Shown piece by piece: positions 19,581 through 29,867 of a DNA stretch of 30,890 nt. Position 1 is the first letter of the stretch, and each line of letters starts with the position of its first letter. Source of the stretch: Phoronis australis (lineage: Eukaryota; Phoronida; Phoronidae). Position numbers and translations under genes: made by a program. Below the pieces are notes generated by a model, which saw nothing but the letters and a program-made list of their open reading frames with translations, was not told the DNA's origin and did no database searches. Where the stretch lies: the NCBI GenBank assembly GCA_002633005.1, contig NMRA01000413.1, positions 348,597 to 379,486 of the forward strand, given 5' to 3'.

Positions 19581-22500
19581 TAGTCGGTGGGCCAGATGTT
19601 GTAGGTCCTCTAGAAAATGGTTTTTGTGAGTACTTTAAGGGGGAAATTTTATTTTGGTGTTTTTTAATTCATTTATTAGAGTGTTTTCAAAATCTAAAAA
19701 GCTTCCACATATAAAGTTGCACATTTTTGAGAAATTTGAGTTTGAAGTTACCTAATAATCACCAAAGAGCTTAGTAAACTTATATTTGTAATTACAACAG
19801 TTTTGGTGACTTTTTTGTAAAACAAATAATATGGTCCCATCAGTGCCATTGTATTGAACAATATTACAGTCACATTACATGTTTTACTATTGTAGATTAA
19901 CTGTAAACAATGAAATTAAAAAATGTAAAGAGACACCTAATGGCAAAAATGCAAACTAAGTCTGAATGTTACTAGGAAGTTATTCTGGCATTGTCTGGCA
20001 ACAAAAATAACACAAAACACTTGAGACTGGGCAAAATTTGTGCCTCAGTGACTAAAACATTGACTAATGGTGTAAAATACAGCTTATTTGCATAATACAC
20101 TAGAAATACATTATAGTACAAAAACAATATAGTTGAATGATCTCTGTGAATGTGCACACAGACTGTATGAAAATAATAGATTATTCTGACAGCGTTTATC
20201 AAGCAGTATGAGACAAATACATGACGATGATCAAAGTATATACTTTCTATGACTTAATCAACAAATAAAATTAACTTTTTAATACAAAAACGAAATAACG
20301 GGGTTGGAGGTCTATTTAGGGTTGACTTGTCAAAGAACTATCCAATGTTATGCAGTCAGTGTTGCTGATGTTACTACAGTTGTCACAGCTGCACATTTCT
20401 GTACAGTTTGACCCAGCATTGCAGCACAAACTCAGTTTCCCAGCACACATGTTCTTTTTGCACTTATAGCGTTCATCGTTTAGTGGTGTCAGTGGAGATG
20501 TGGGCATTGCCATACATTTTAAGCGCAAAGCTCCACCGCCAAGGAGCCAACTATGGTCGATTAGAGAGGGTACAGCACTGCACACTGGTGATTGACCCGC
20601 AGGCAATGAAGGGTCAAACACTAAGTCCTTGCTTGGAGGCGGGCAGGATGTGGGCAAACGTTTGATTCAAAATATGTTATAATGGGCTGTGTTAATTAGA
20701 GTCAGCAAGTGAATTATTGAACACTAGCCTCAATTCACTTTCGTATCTCTTAGTAGGGCACAAGCTACAACAGTGAGTAGCTTCAACAATATTTCTTAAG
20801 ATTGCCTGTCCAAATAACTTCATGCACACCTGCTTTCTGAAGAACAGCTTCAAAATCTTGCTTTAGTTTTGAAAGGCAAATGACATCTCCATGTGTTAGA
20901 AGCTTTGATTCTATGAACTCCAAACAAAACTGTAGAAAAACATCTCTGAAAACTGTGGATTCGTCACTCTTCACAATCGTTGTCTTTCTATTTTTATAGC
21001 ATGATGATCTGTGGTACATGGCTTCTAAGACACAAGGTCTTTATCTTTGAATTTCATTTGCATATTCAGGGCTCTGGACTGAGCTGTCGCTTGCGATACA
21101 AGTCCAACTGAAAAAAAAACCGAAATGTTAACACTAATTTAACATTCAACTATGAGTGAGTAGGCGGACTTATCAGGAACTGATCCACCACCAGCCTAAC
21201 AAATTTACATGCCGTCTGATCTGTCGCATTAAAATGTTGATCGTCTAATAATTAGATTAGTTGATGCAACTGAAAATAAATCAGCTGATATACCAGTGCA
21301 GTGATTGAAATTTATTTTTTTAAATCAGATGCTCAGACCATAGTAAATCGATTTACACTTAAGGTAATCGACGTTTGACGGAATGGACAGTGGCTTCCGT
21401 CGTCCTCAAATTACGACGGCGACGATGGCCACTTAGACACTCTAATTTAATTATCATTGCAGCTACCTAAGTAATTAGTGTTGACAAATATTGAGAAGAG
21501 GTTCCCCCTATCCCAGGACTACGGCAGGGGATAACGGCCACTTGGGCATGTTGTTTGCAACCATCTACTCCATTTAACCTTCTCAAAAATTTTTGACTTA
21601 AAGTGCTTTAAAATCACACCCATTGTATAACGCCATATGATTATCCCTGAGCGCAAGCAGTGTCGATGTGGCAACTGAACAATGGAGTGTTCGAAAAACA
21701 GGATTGCAGGAGTATTTGTTTAAACTGGGAACAAATGAGAACATTAACGACCTCCTCAGAGATATCTCTGTACGCGGTACTTCTAAACTTATAGGAACAT
21801 AATTTGCCGAAAAGCATCCGGCATATGGAGTACCTATGGTATGATCACCGTCTCTACAGGGTCAGCGGTATTGTCTAAGGCCTAGACAGGCAAGGGGCTG
21901 AACAAGTTACAAAAACAACTGGTGATAATACTGAAACACACATGGAAAACACCAAGATATACCTTTCAAAAACACGTACCTGTTTTTCAAAGCTATACTT
22001 CTTTCTCTTTCTTGAAATATGGTCCATAATATACTTTTCCTGCTAACAAATGATGCACTCATGTTTCAGAATGTTCCTATCTTATTCAGGTTAATTGGGT
22101 ATTTCAGTTTTTGGAAGTATAACTGATTTTCTTGGGAAATCTTGGATAACATCTGTATCACTTTCAGCAACTTAAGCTTTAGTACTACTGCTGGTGCCTT
22201 GAAACGTTGCTATGCCGTTCTATGTCCTTTCAATTTTTTGGTCTGACACTTGGTCTTCTAGTCTACAGCACTCAGCAGCATACTGTGTAAGCTATACCAG
22301 GATATGCAGCTGTTTTCTGCACAAACGTTTGTGACACCTCTTCTTCTTTTTGATCTACTGATCTACAGAGTTCCACAGTCCAGCTTTCGTCAGGAAGCTT
22401 TCCTAAGCTTCTTTAGGCTCTAGCATCACAAGTTTGTGATGTTTGATAAACCTTGAATTATACAGGCATCACACTCCATGGGAGCAGCCATATTGAAGTA

Positions 22501-22747
22501 ACTAAGCACAACAATACAATCTGGCTCTCTGATTGGTCAATTCGATAGAAAAGCGCCACCAAGTGGCAGGAATGTGCATAATATCTTGTGCAACAAAAAC
22601 ACCTTTTTTAAAAAAATGTGCAAGTGTAGACGTGGAAACTTTTTGGAATTTGATTTATAGGTATATTATCTAGACACATAGAAAAAACTAGGTTGCCCCC
22701 CATAGTACTCACAAGGATGAACGCTATGAGATCTGGCCCACCGACTA
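19581..22747. mobile_element. DNA transposon with 17-bp inverted ends and decayed CXC-protein gene
   Basis: TAGTCGGTGGGCCAGAT (19581-19597) is the exact reverse complement of 22731-22747. A second matched block, TTGTGAGTACT...GGGGG, lies at 19624-19643 and inverted at 22696-22714. TTT flanks both ends (19578-19580, 22748-22750), compatible with a 3-bp target duplication, though TTT is common in this DNA. Only a fragmentary minus-strand gene is left inside (20316-21019). The superfamily is not certain; a 3-bp duplication would suit PIF/Harbinger. Confidence 0.7.
20316..21019 (-). pseudogene. Decayed transposon gene with cysteine-rich CXC-like tail
   Basis: On the minus strand, 21019-20783 encodes '...FLQFCLEFIESKLLTHGDVI...LKQDFEAVLQKAGVHEVIWT', and a stop follows. 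In a neighbouring frame, coding-like sequence resumes (CPTKRYESELRLVFNN) to about 20700. A further frame (20657-20316) ends with a cluster C-x4-C-x6-CC-x5-C-x3-C-x-C-x2-C-x-N ('CSCDNCSN'). This resembles the Tesmin/TSO1 CXC zinc-binding motif that often terminates proteins carried by animal transposons. At least one frameshift and one stop separate the parts, or unspliced introns do. The function is unknown; the link to the surrounding element is by position. Confidence 0.5.
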
Positions 22748-22860
22748 TTTAGCAAACCACTTGTCTGTTTGTCAAATCACTTGTCAGTTTGACAGTGTCG
22801 TCTATTTTGAAACGTTTTGGTGCCCAAAAAGTACTCAGTAAATTTGATATCGGTTCACAG
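22748..22860 (+). promoter_or_regulatory. Short interval between transposon end and transporter start codon
   Basis: Only 113 bp separate the right end of the transposon from the first in-frame ATG of the transporter. There is no in-frame upstream ATG. The bases before the ATG (GGTTCACAG) could also be a splice acceptor for an upstream non-coding exon. I see no TATA box. Promoter or 5' untranslated function is inferred from position only. Confidence 0.35.
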
Positions 22861-23086
22861 ATGGGCAACGAGCACCTGCCAGATACTTACAAATCAAGTT
22901 GGTCAACAATTGACCGCGGCTGGGCTTGGATAGTGTTAGTCGCCGGATGTATTGGGAACGTCGTAATGTGGGGAAGCTGTTACAATGTTGGGGTATTGAA
23001 CGTGCTCTTCTTAGACGCCTTCCATGATACGAAAGGAAACACCGCCTGGATTGGTGCCGTGAGCGCGTGTCTAATTTCAAGTGTTG
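22861..23086 (+). CDS. Monocarboxylate-transporter-like (SLC16/MFS) gene, exon 1
   Basis: The family moves monocarboxylates or related small metabolites across membranes, often with protons; the substrate here cannot be told. The exon encodes 75 residues plus one base. Residues 18-25 (DRGWAWIV) match the SLC16 signature at the start of membrane helix 1 ([DE]-G-[GS]-W-[GA]-W; here Arg replaces the first Gly). Helix 1 runs to about residue 44, then '...LFLDAFHDTKGNTAWIGAVS' leads into helix 2, as expected. A good donor (G|GTAAGG) follows at 23087, leaving phase 1. The start is the first ATG in frame; upstream open sequence has only non-ATG triplets. The gene continues in exons at 26796 and 29097. 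Confidence 0.88.
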
Positions 23087-23974
23087 GTAAGGAGCTTCCC
23101 GGTTTTCAGGTGATTACAAGCAAATGTTCAAAAATCAAATTATCTGGCGGAACGAGTACGATTCTGTATGACTTCTTAGTACTTCTGTAGCTCAATAGGA
23201 TCGTTTTGCAGTTGCAGCAATGTTGCAATGAATTACAAATCGCTCGATATATTACCATCCAATTGAGAAATGCATCATGTGTTTTCCTCTACCTTACCTT
23301 ATAAAATGAAGTTTTTCCTGTCCCAGCATGTGTTCCGATCTTTGCTTTATCGCAGTCTTTCTGTCTGCACCCTCGACTCTATGCAACTTGAGTTTCCAAG
23401 GGAAATTCTAGTGTCAAATCTATTATCTACTTCAGGTTTTGTAGGACCTTAATAAACGAAAAACTATGCTTTGTCAACCATTAAAAGTATATATTTTGTA
23501 AAAGGAGAAAGGTCGAGGATTCTAAAAATATGCTTGTTACTACTGTGTCTTTATTATTGTCACGTAACCACGTTTTCAAGTCAATTTTTTATGAACAAGA
23601 AAGGTACATTCATGCCAAAATAACCTCTGACCCATTTTACCAAATCTTTCTTAAATGAAAACTTTACGTTATGTCTCAAAAACAATGTAAGGAATTTTTT
23701 ATTATTCACTTAGTTCTGGTTTTATGCCAAATTAACTCGCAAAATTCAAGGCATTTTTGTAAAAAACAGCGGTCTTATTCGTATATCGCTCGGTACGCGA
23801 AAGCTAGGCATTTCAAAGAAAAATCCTAACACCATTCACTTGATACCGGGCATTTTCTGAAGATTCTCATTACTTTGATTCCAAAAATAGATATAACACG
23901 TCGTTCTTTTTTGCAGCTTCGTGAATCATTTTTCCGTTGGTTTGCTTTTCTGTGTGTTAAAACAAGAACAGACA
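23087..23974 (+). other. Transporter intron 1, first part
   Basis: Intronic AT-rich sequence with no recognised repeat or exon. I searched it by eye for the expected helix 2-3 exon and did not find it here. Confidence 0.6.
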
Positions 23975-24702
23975 TTTATGATCGACATATGTCCCGAATA
24001 ATAGATAAATGATACGTGCGTCGCAAGCTCGCTACCAGAGATGAAAAGGAGACCGAGGTAGGCGATATAAAGTCATTTATTATGACTAATACAATTACAA
24101 TATAATGAATACAGGTAAATAACATAAAAATGGTAACCTCTGGTAAGATGGGCAATAAAAAAGCGCCGGCCACGTGGAAGTACGAGAGAATGACGAAAAC
24201 TGGGAGGTAGAGGGTGGGAAAAATTAATAAGTTTTGGAACGTACGACAATGTGGCCGGAACAAAGATGAACAGAAAGTGAGGTTACAATAACAAAGAAAA
24301 AACGCCTAAGGACACGTGACAATCATCAGCCTATAAGAGCCAAGAGCTGACCAAACTAGAGGCACGTGATAACAACAGACCAATACGAAGGCTAGGAAAA
24401 CGAGGTGTAGTCCTACACAAAGGAATAATGGAATAGACCGAAATGAGGGGGGAAAGGGGTAAGACGGGTCCATATGCTCACATAAATATATTTAAGTAGT
24501 GAAATACCATTTATGGTCGACATATGTCCCGAATAATAGATAAATGATACGAGCGTCGCAAGCTCGTTACCAGAGATGAAAAGGAGACCGAGGTAGGCGA
24601 TATAAGATCATTTATTATGGCTAATACAATTATAATATTATGAATACAGGTAAATAACATAAAAATGGTAATCTCTGGTAAGATAGGCAATAAAAAAGCG
24701 CC
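23975..24702. repeat. LTR-like direct repeat pair (23975-24168 and 24511-24702)
   Basis: Two copies of about 190 bp, more than 90% alike by eye, share 'TCGACATATGTCCCGAATAA', 'GAGATGAAAAGGAGACCGAG', 'GGCGATATAA' and end 'AATAAAAAAGCGCC'. They flank about 340 bp of unrelated sequence with a purine-rich run (GAGGGGGGAAAGGGG, about 24446-24461) shortly before the second copy. No gag or pol coding fits in that space. The layout suits a TRIM-like or Penelope-like remnant inside intron 1. The TG..CA ends and primer-binding site are not convincing. Confidence 0.65.
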
Positions 24703-26430
24703 ACAAAAGATGTTGTAAGACACCTCATGCCCATCCGTTATCCATCAGCGTATCTTCTATTGGTCATATCTGAACACAATCATACCCTTACTATATTCCA
24801 ATCTCTCAACCTTAATAATGGTAACCCTAACACTAAAACGGAGGGGAGTGTATTCCTAAACCTAAGTTTGAGAGGCAGAGGCCCAAACTGTTACACAGGA
24901 GCTTGCCACGCCCCCGACTCCTCCTTGTGAATAACGAGACAGTCTTATGAATAATATAATAGTACAATTTCAAACAGGTCAAATATGTCCGTACAAACTG
25001 AGCGGTCACTCTAGAATCCTAGTCTAAACACATACCTATGAATAGCACGACAGTCTTGTGAATAATTATAATATTTCAACTTCAGAAAGGTCAAACACGT
25101 CAGTACAAAATGAGCTGTCACATAAGAATGCCAGTCTACATATATATCTGAACTGACACAGAGGGCGCTGTCACAGAGATTCCTGGCGCGTGACATAACC
25201 ATACCAGGAATTTCAAAAAATGGGCCCAACCAATAGTACACCTCTGGGCGTATTTTCGGTAAATGTTTGCATAGTTTGAAAATCTGATGGATTGTTCTAA
25301 AATACGTGTGAAATATTTTTTCATAAAAAAATTTTGTAATGTAGGACTGAGTTATTCTCTGTAGGCGACCTTGCTTTTCATTGGCTCAGTAGTGTAAACC
25401 ACATTGGCCAGACGTTAAGAGTGGTGCTTAGTTAACGACCTGAAGTGACCTACTTAGTCACCTCATTATCATAAGGCATGAAGAGACTAATCTCAACTTA
25501 AATCGTTAATAACTTCGTCAATTCGATTTTTTTAGCTTGGCAAACCCTCCAAACAGTGATCAGTGATAGTTTTGCGTTATTGTGATATGTGTTGTTTGCT
25601 TCTTTATAAGGTTTGGCCTGTTGATTATAAAGCTATGGCAACCAGGGCTGAAAGTTTCTTTCGACTGACGAAACTCTTCATGTGTCCTAAATTGTTGAAT
25701 GTAAGGGAAAGATTGTCTTTAATAAACCACAATTCAATCACTGCCATTTTGTAAAGGAAAAAGCGAAGTGTACATGCACAGGATTTTTCCAGCAGGCGGT
25801 GCAGCGTCTAAACCGACTCGGTCTTGGCTAAAGATTTGAGCCGGTCGTGTTAAATCGCGTATATGGTACGCGGAGACGTAGCCACATTAGCCCTTATGGA
25901 TAGGTCGACATTATGCACGGGTATGTTTCAAGCATGGGACAGCGTTTGTTTCTGGCAATGATTGTCTTCCTGGTGTAAGTAGTGTCATCTAAGTAGACGT
26001 ATTTATGTGCAGGGGACAAAATTTAGAAACAAAAGCACTGGTATGATAATCCACACCACCCGTAAACAATTTAACGTCTCGTAAGCTTTCATTGTCCTCA
26101 TGTTCGTCATATAACCAATGACAGACTACTTTTTGCGGGATATGTGAAATGTCGCCAAAACTTTTCTGAAGCTTTACGGAGTTCTTCAAATAGATAGCCA
26201 AATAGAATTTCGAATCATCTACTCTTTAATTGAGTTCAATTTGAATGTGCCAGGCCGCACAAGCGAAATTAAAATTAAGCTGTGTTCCATAACTTTTACA
26301 CACCCAGTTCAGCGGTCTGAATGAAATCTGCGTCGTGAATAAGTCTATTCATTACAGTGCAGTGCAATGTATTTTTACAGTAACCCCGTTTCAGCCATGC
26401 ACATAGTACTGCTATTGAACTGACGTGCGC
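24703..26430 (+). other. Transporter intron 1, middle part
   Basis: Contains the tandem ~110-bp repeat at 24927-25140. The rest, including the open frames at 25563-25754 plus and 25989-26201 minus, shows nothing recognisable. Confidence 0.5.
24927..25140. repeat. Tandem duplication of ~107-110 bp
   Basis: Unit 1 (24927-25036) and unit 2 (25037-25140) share 'TGAATA', 'ACGA GACAGTCTT.TGAATAA', 'AGGTCAAA.A.GTC', 'GTACAAA.TGAGC.GTCAC' and 'AGTCTA.A'. They are abutting and diverged, in intron 1 of the transporter gene. Confidence 0.75.
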
Positions 26431-26564
26431 TCAGTAACGCTAGGACTTACGCTAGGACCTAGCTAAAATCCAGCCAAAGTCACGTGATCTCATTTAAGAT
26501 ACACGGCAATATCCCACGTAATCTCGCGAAGTCTTACTTTTTAGCGAGATCCTAGCGTTACTGA
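26431..26564 (-). repeat. Short inverted-repeat element (MITE-like), copy C, intact
   Basis: Perfect 15-bp inverted ends TCAGTAACGCTAGGA (26431-26445) and TCCTAGCGTTACTGA (26550-26564) enclose about 104 bp with no coding. The minus strand matches copies A and B near 17.6 kb. The left side has an internal duplication of ACGCTAGGAC. No convincing target duplication flanks it. It lies in transporter intron 1, about 230 bp before exon 2. Confidence 0.88.
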
Positions 26565-26795
26565 ACGGGAGGCTGTTTTCTGTTTCAATGTGATGTAGTC
26601 CGGGAGTTGCGGGGGTTATTATTTGTTTAGACAATTATGCTGGGCGTGTCACACGACACCCAAGTGTGTTAAAATGCACATGTCCAAATATGGAAGTGGG
26701 TGGATAAGATGAGAAATGTTTCTGAAAATAATCAGAAATGTTGTGGTTAAATGGTTTGAGACAGTGCGATATAACTACCATGCGTTTTGTTGCAG

Positions 26796-26938
26796 GCCCC
26801 GTTTCGAGTATATGTGTCAATAAAGTTGGTTTCCGCTGGACAGTGATAATAGGCGGGCCTTAAGCTCGATTGGGTCAGCACTGAGTTTCTTTGCGAATAG
26901 TACTCTTCATCTGATCGTCACTTTCGGTATGATAGGAG
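26796..26938 (+). CDS. Monocarboxylate-transporter-like gene, exon 2, with a one-base frameshift
   Basis: After a good acceptor (TTTTGTTGCAG ending 26795), phase 1 continues as 'GPVSSICVNKVGFRWTVIIG', the helix 2-3 loop and start of helix 3 in SLC16 proteins (family pattern G-P-x-S-x3-V-x-x-x-G-x-R). At 26855-26860 the frame would run into TAA (26861-26863). One base over, it resumes as 'LSSIGSALSFFANSTLHLIV' then 'TFGMIG', which is the rest of helix 3 and the approach to helix 4. The exon is 143 bp, one short of the 144 bp known for this exon in vertebrate SLC16 genes, so a single base is missing at or near GGCGGGCC. The donor GTTGGT is weak. Either the gene copy is broken or the assembly lost a base in the G/C run. 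Confidence 0.82.
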
Positions 26939-27519
26939 GTTGGTATGGTACGATCGACAGCACTGCATGTATTTGAAAATACTTAAGCCACGCTTTCTGT
27001 CAAAAACCAACTTTTGATTGACAACATGTAGTAGTCTCGTCTTGTTCCTTACTCTGATTGCCGAAGTGAGTTTTAAGCTTGAGACCTTGTGAAGGTCTAT
27101 TATTTTTTGCTTCAGAGCAGCAGTTCCATCAAAGTGGAAGAGTAATTCGAGGCAATTTGTTTTATCTAATTTCAATTCAAACATGACGAAGTTTTTGAAG
27201 TAAAAATGTACCCGTGAATAACACTGGAACATGGTTTCTGGTGGATTGAACCAAAGCCATGTTTTAATGTGCTTTTCGTTATGGCGGGCATAAAATACGT
27301 TGTTCTCTGAAGTGTGCACTGAAATATAATTATGCGTCATTATGAAGAGGAACTAGAGTTCTTGCAACCGGCAAGATTTGATAACGAATGGTTTAATTAT
27401 GTAACGTTTACATTCTGCTTTCTCAGTGAACTGGACAGGGTCATTCTATGGCATCCACTTTCACATGACTTTATATCAAACAGTTCAATACAATCTCACG
27501 TAAGGAAAGCCAAAGCTGG
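26939..27519 (+). other. Transporter intron 2, first part
   Basis: It holds a 140-codon minus-strand open frame (26918-27340) that overlaps the end of exon 2 and has no recognisable domain; I treat it as chance. No repeat is identified before the foldback element. Confidence 0.5.
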
Positions 27520-27599
27520 AAAATTTCCAGGACACTAGTTTTCTATTCAAGGATTATACTCTTGCAGGACCAGAAAAATGAACTCAAAACAATAATGTA

Positions 27600-27770
27600 T
27601 CGTGCTAGGACCTATGATTTATCACATCAGTACCAAAATTTAACACGTCAGGACCGAAAATTTATCACGCCAGGACACTGACAAAATTTATTACGTCAGG
27701 AAAATTTAATGCATCAGGAAAATTCACACGTCAGGAAAATTTCACGTCACGAAAATTTCATGACAGGAAT
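27600..27770 (+). repeat. Left minisatellite array of the second foldback element
   Basis: About eight degenerate units such as CACGTCAGGACCGAAAATTT, CACGCCAGGACACTGACAAAA, ACGTCAGGAAAATTTAATGC, ACGTCAGGAAAATTTCACGTC. Unit length shortens towards the loop. Confidence 0.75.
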
Positions 27771-27975
27771 CCACGTGACCATCCACAAGCTCGTGACCCG
27801 TCAAAGAGATGATATAACAGGTACACTATGTCTCCCGATGACTGTCACATTATCACAACTGGAGATTGAATTGCTGTAGTCTCTTCCAAGTTTTACAACA
27901 GAAGCCAATGTTGGACACTCTAGACTTGAATATGGCTGAGTATTACAGAGACACAGATGATCGTCACTGTCACTG

Positions 27976-28225
27976 GCATGAAATTTTCTTCTAGCATGAA
28001 ATGTTCTCCTGGCACGAAATTTTCTCCTGGAATGAAATTTTCTCCTGGGCAAGAAATTGTACGTCCTGGTGTGATAAATGTTTTGTCATGGCGTGATAAC
28101 TTTTGTGTCCTTGAGTGATAAATTTTCGGTTATGACCTCCTGTTAAATTTTGGCCCTGACATGATTAATTGCAGGTTCTGGCGCGACAAATTTTGGTTGT
28201 GCGTACATTTTTTCTGGTCCTGCAG
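27976..28225 (-). repeat. Right minisatellite array of the second foldback element
   Basis: About eleven degenerate units in the opposite sense: GCATGAAATTTTCTTCTA, GCACGAAATTTTCTCCTG, GTGATAAATGTTTTGTCATG, GCGACAAATTTTGG. The minus-strand frame through it (27801-28052) gives an RRKFHARRKFHA-like repeat peptide and is not a gene. Confidence 0.75.
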
Positions 28226-28268
28226 AGAATTTAATTCATGAATAGAAAATTTGTGCCCTGGAATTTTT

Positions 28269-29096
28269 TTCGCTTTGATATTCCATACTCACGGGTATAC
28301 TCATATTTTAGTGTATAGAAATGTAGATTTTTCTTGCGACTGACATCGCCGCTGGGGTAGCGCTCACAGCTACATGTGTACGCAAGTAAACAAACTGACC
28401 GATAGATGGCTTACCATTACATGGCCTTTCAAAATAGTTTTCTAAACTTATTTATCCTGATCAAATTCTCAAGTCGAAATATGTGGCGGTGTGGTGATAA
28501 GCGAACCACAACACCGCCTTGTTCATGCCTTCCTGGACTATGTGCCCAACAAAAATGCCATAAAAACGATAACATCCTTTAACTGGCCACCGCTGTTTTA
28601 AAATCGAGATCATGCTTTTGAATGTCAGAATGTTTCTTTTCCGAGCTCCGTTAAATTGACTGCGTGTGTAACATTCAACTTGAGCTCAATGAAGTTGCAC
28701 CCTTTTTACACAACTTGTTTCGGCACTTAAGTCTGCATTTTTAGTAGCAACTAAATTCTAACCCTGTTCAGAAATGTGTCCTTTTAAAGCCAGAAAGGGT
28801 CTAAATGCGTTTAAGAAATGGTGCTTGAGATTAACAATGAAATGATGAAACATGGCATCCGTATCATTTACAAATGTGTCAAGACCCTGCTGTCTAGGAC
28901 AACTCAAATAAACGGATTCGTAAGATTCGGACCAAACATTCAAAGAGAGTCCTTCGAAAATTTAGCGCCACAGTGTGAAAACAACTCGAGTTTATCGGTC
29001 TTCTTTCGAGGATGTCAGTCGTGATGATCTATATAACTGCCATTATGAAACTTAGTTCCAGTGTGTGGTTGTATTATGGTTTCATTCATTCCGCAG
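28269..29096 (+). other. Transporter intron 2, last part
   Basis: Contains a GC-rich hairpin at 28485-28518 (GGCGGTGT pairing with ACACCGCC). The plus-strand frame 28818-29024 has no recognised content. The final polypyrimidine tract (GGTTTCATTCATTCCGCAG) precedes exon 3. Confidence 0.65.
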
Positions 29097-29867
29097 GATT
29101 TGGTCTTGGATTGTGCTTCACGCCACTCATATGCTGCCTGGCCCTCTATTTCCACAAGCATCGTATCATGGCTACAGCCCTAAGCAGCATCGGATCGGGA
29201 ATTGGAACAATGTTATTCGCACCCATAACACAGAGTCTTGCAGATGAATACGGTTGGAGAGGAGCTATGTTAATACTCGGAGGTGTACAGCTGCATCTAT
29301 GTGTATGTGGCGCTTTGTTGCGCCCTCTGCCGCAAGACGTTTTTCGTCCATCGGCCAGTTTAAATTCTGAAAACAACGCAAAAAAGACATCACCTGTCTT
29401 CCAGTTTGAAGTGTTGATAAATAAAAAAGTGGTCATCCTCATGTGCAATGTTTTTCTGATATTTTTAGGATTTTTCATCGTTATTCTCCATTTATCGGCG
29501 TATGCCATTACACAAGGTGCATCTCACGTGAACGCCGCCCTTCTTGTGTTAATAGTCGGCATGGCCAGCATATGGAGTCGGCTTCTTATTCCAGCAGCAG
29601 CTACAGACAGTAGAGTCGGAGTATTGTTAATGTATACTGGCTCGCTTGGTGTGACAGGAATGGTGGTTCTGTTAACGCCATTTTTGATGCCTTATCCAAC
29701 GGGACAGGTGGTTGCAGCATTCTTCTTTGGTTTCTATGGCAACGGAAATTGTGCTCTAATGCCAACATTAGTTGCGGAGTTTGCTGGATTAAGGCTTTTG
29801 ACTGCTGTTTGTGGCATGGTGAATTTAGCGGGTGGACTTGGAACTTTGCTCGGGCCTCCCTTAGCTG
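29097..29867 (+). CDS. Monocarboxylate-transporter-like gene, exon 3 (helices 4 to ~10)
   Basis: This is 771 bp (257 codons), phase 1 to phase 1. It opens 'GFGLGLCFTPLICCLALYF' (helix 4), then the SLC16 stretch 'RIMATALSSIGSGIGTMLFA' and 'DEYGWRGAMLILGGVQLHL' (helix 5, Y-G-W-R-G-[AS]), and 'CGALLRPL' at the end of helix 6. The loop between helices 6 and 7 is short, about 40 residues, with several Lys. The second half ends 'LVAEFAGLRLLTAVCGMVNL' and 'LGTLLGPPLAG', the family's helix 9-10 region. The donor G|GTAAGT at 29868 is strong. The last helices and C-terminus are not found in the remaining kilobase. The acceptor CCGCAG at 29096 was chosen because it keeps phase 1 with exon 2 and joins TFGMIG to GFGLG as in relatives. 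Confidence 0.93.

Larger units (their letters stand above)
27520..28268. mobile_element. Second foldback-type element, inside transporter intron 2
   Basis: The left flank (27520-27580: AAATTTCCAGGACAC, TTTTCTATTCA, GCAGGACCAGAAAAATG) matches the reverse complement of the right flank (28208-28268). Within these ends lie two oppositely oriented arrays of irregular ~17-24-bp units. The left (27600-27770) repeats ACGTCAGGA(CC)AAAATTTATC-like words. The right (27976-28200) repeats its complement: GATAAATTTT.GTCCTGGCGT, GAAATTTTCTCCTGGCA. The central 200 bp is unique and non-coding. The sequence is unrelated to the 18.3-19.4 kb element although the design is the same. Confidence 0.72.

Noticed and set aside
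22835-23080. 81-codon minus-strand frame over transporter exon 1
   Set aside because: It is an antisense shadow of the well-supported exon.
26918-27340. 140-codon minus-strand open frame
   Set aside because: It overlaps the end of transporter exon 2 on the other strand, lies in an intron, and shows no recognisable domain or splice context. A protein search would be needed to revive it.
27801-28052. 83-codon minus-strand frame rich in RRKFHA repeats
   Set aside because: It is produced by the GAAATTTTCTCC minisatellite of the second foldback element.
29012-29096. Upstream extension of transporter exon 3, reading '...VWLYYGFIHSA' in frame
   Set aside because: It resembles the start of the family's helix 4, but exon 2 already supplies that segment (TFGMIG). 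A good acceptor at 29096 keeps phase 1. The extension would duplicate residues and gives phase-2 splice options only.
29146-29508. 120-codon minus-strand frame over transporter exon 3
   Set aside because: It is an antisense shadow of the exon.
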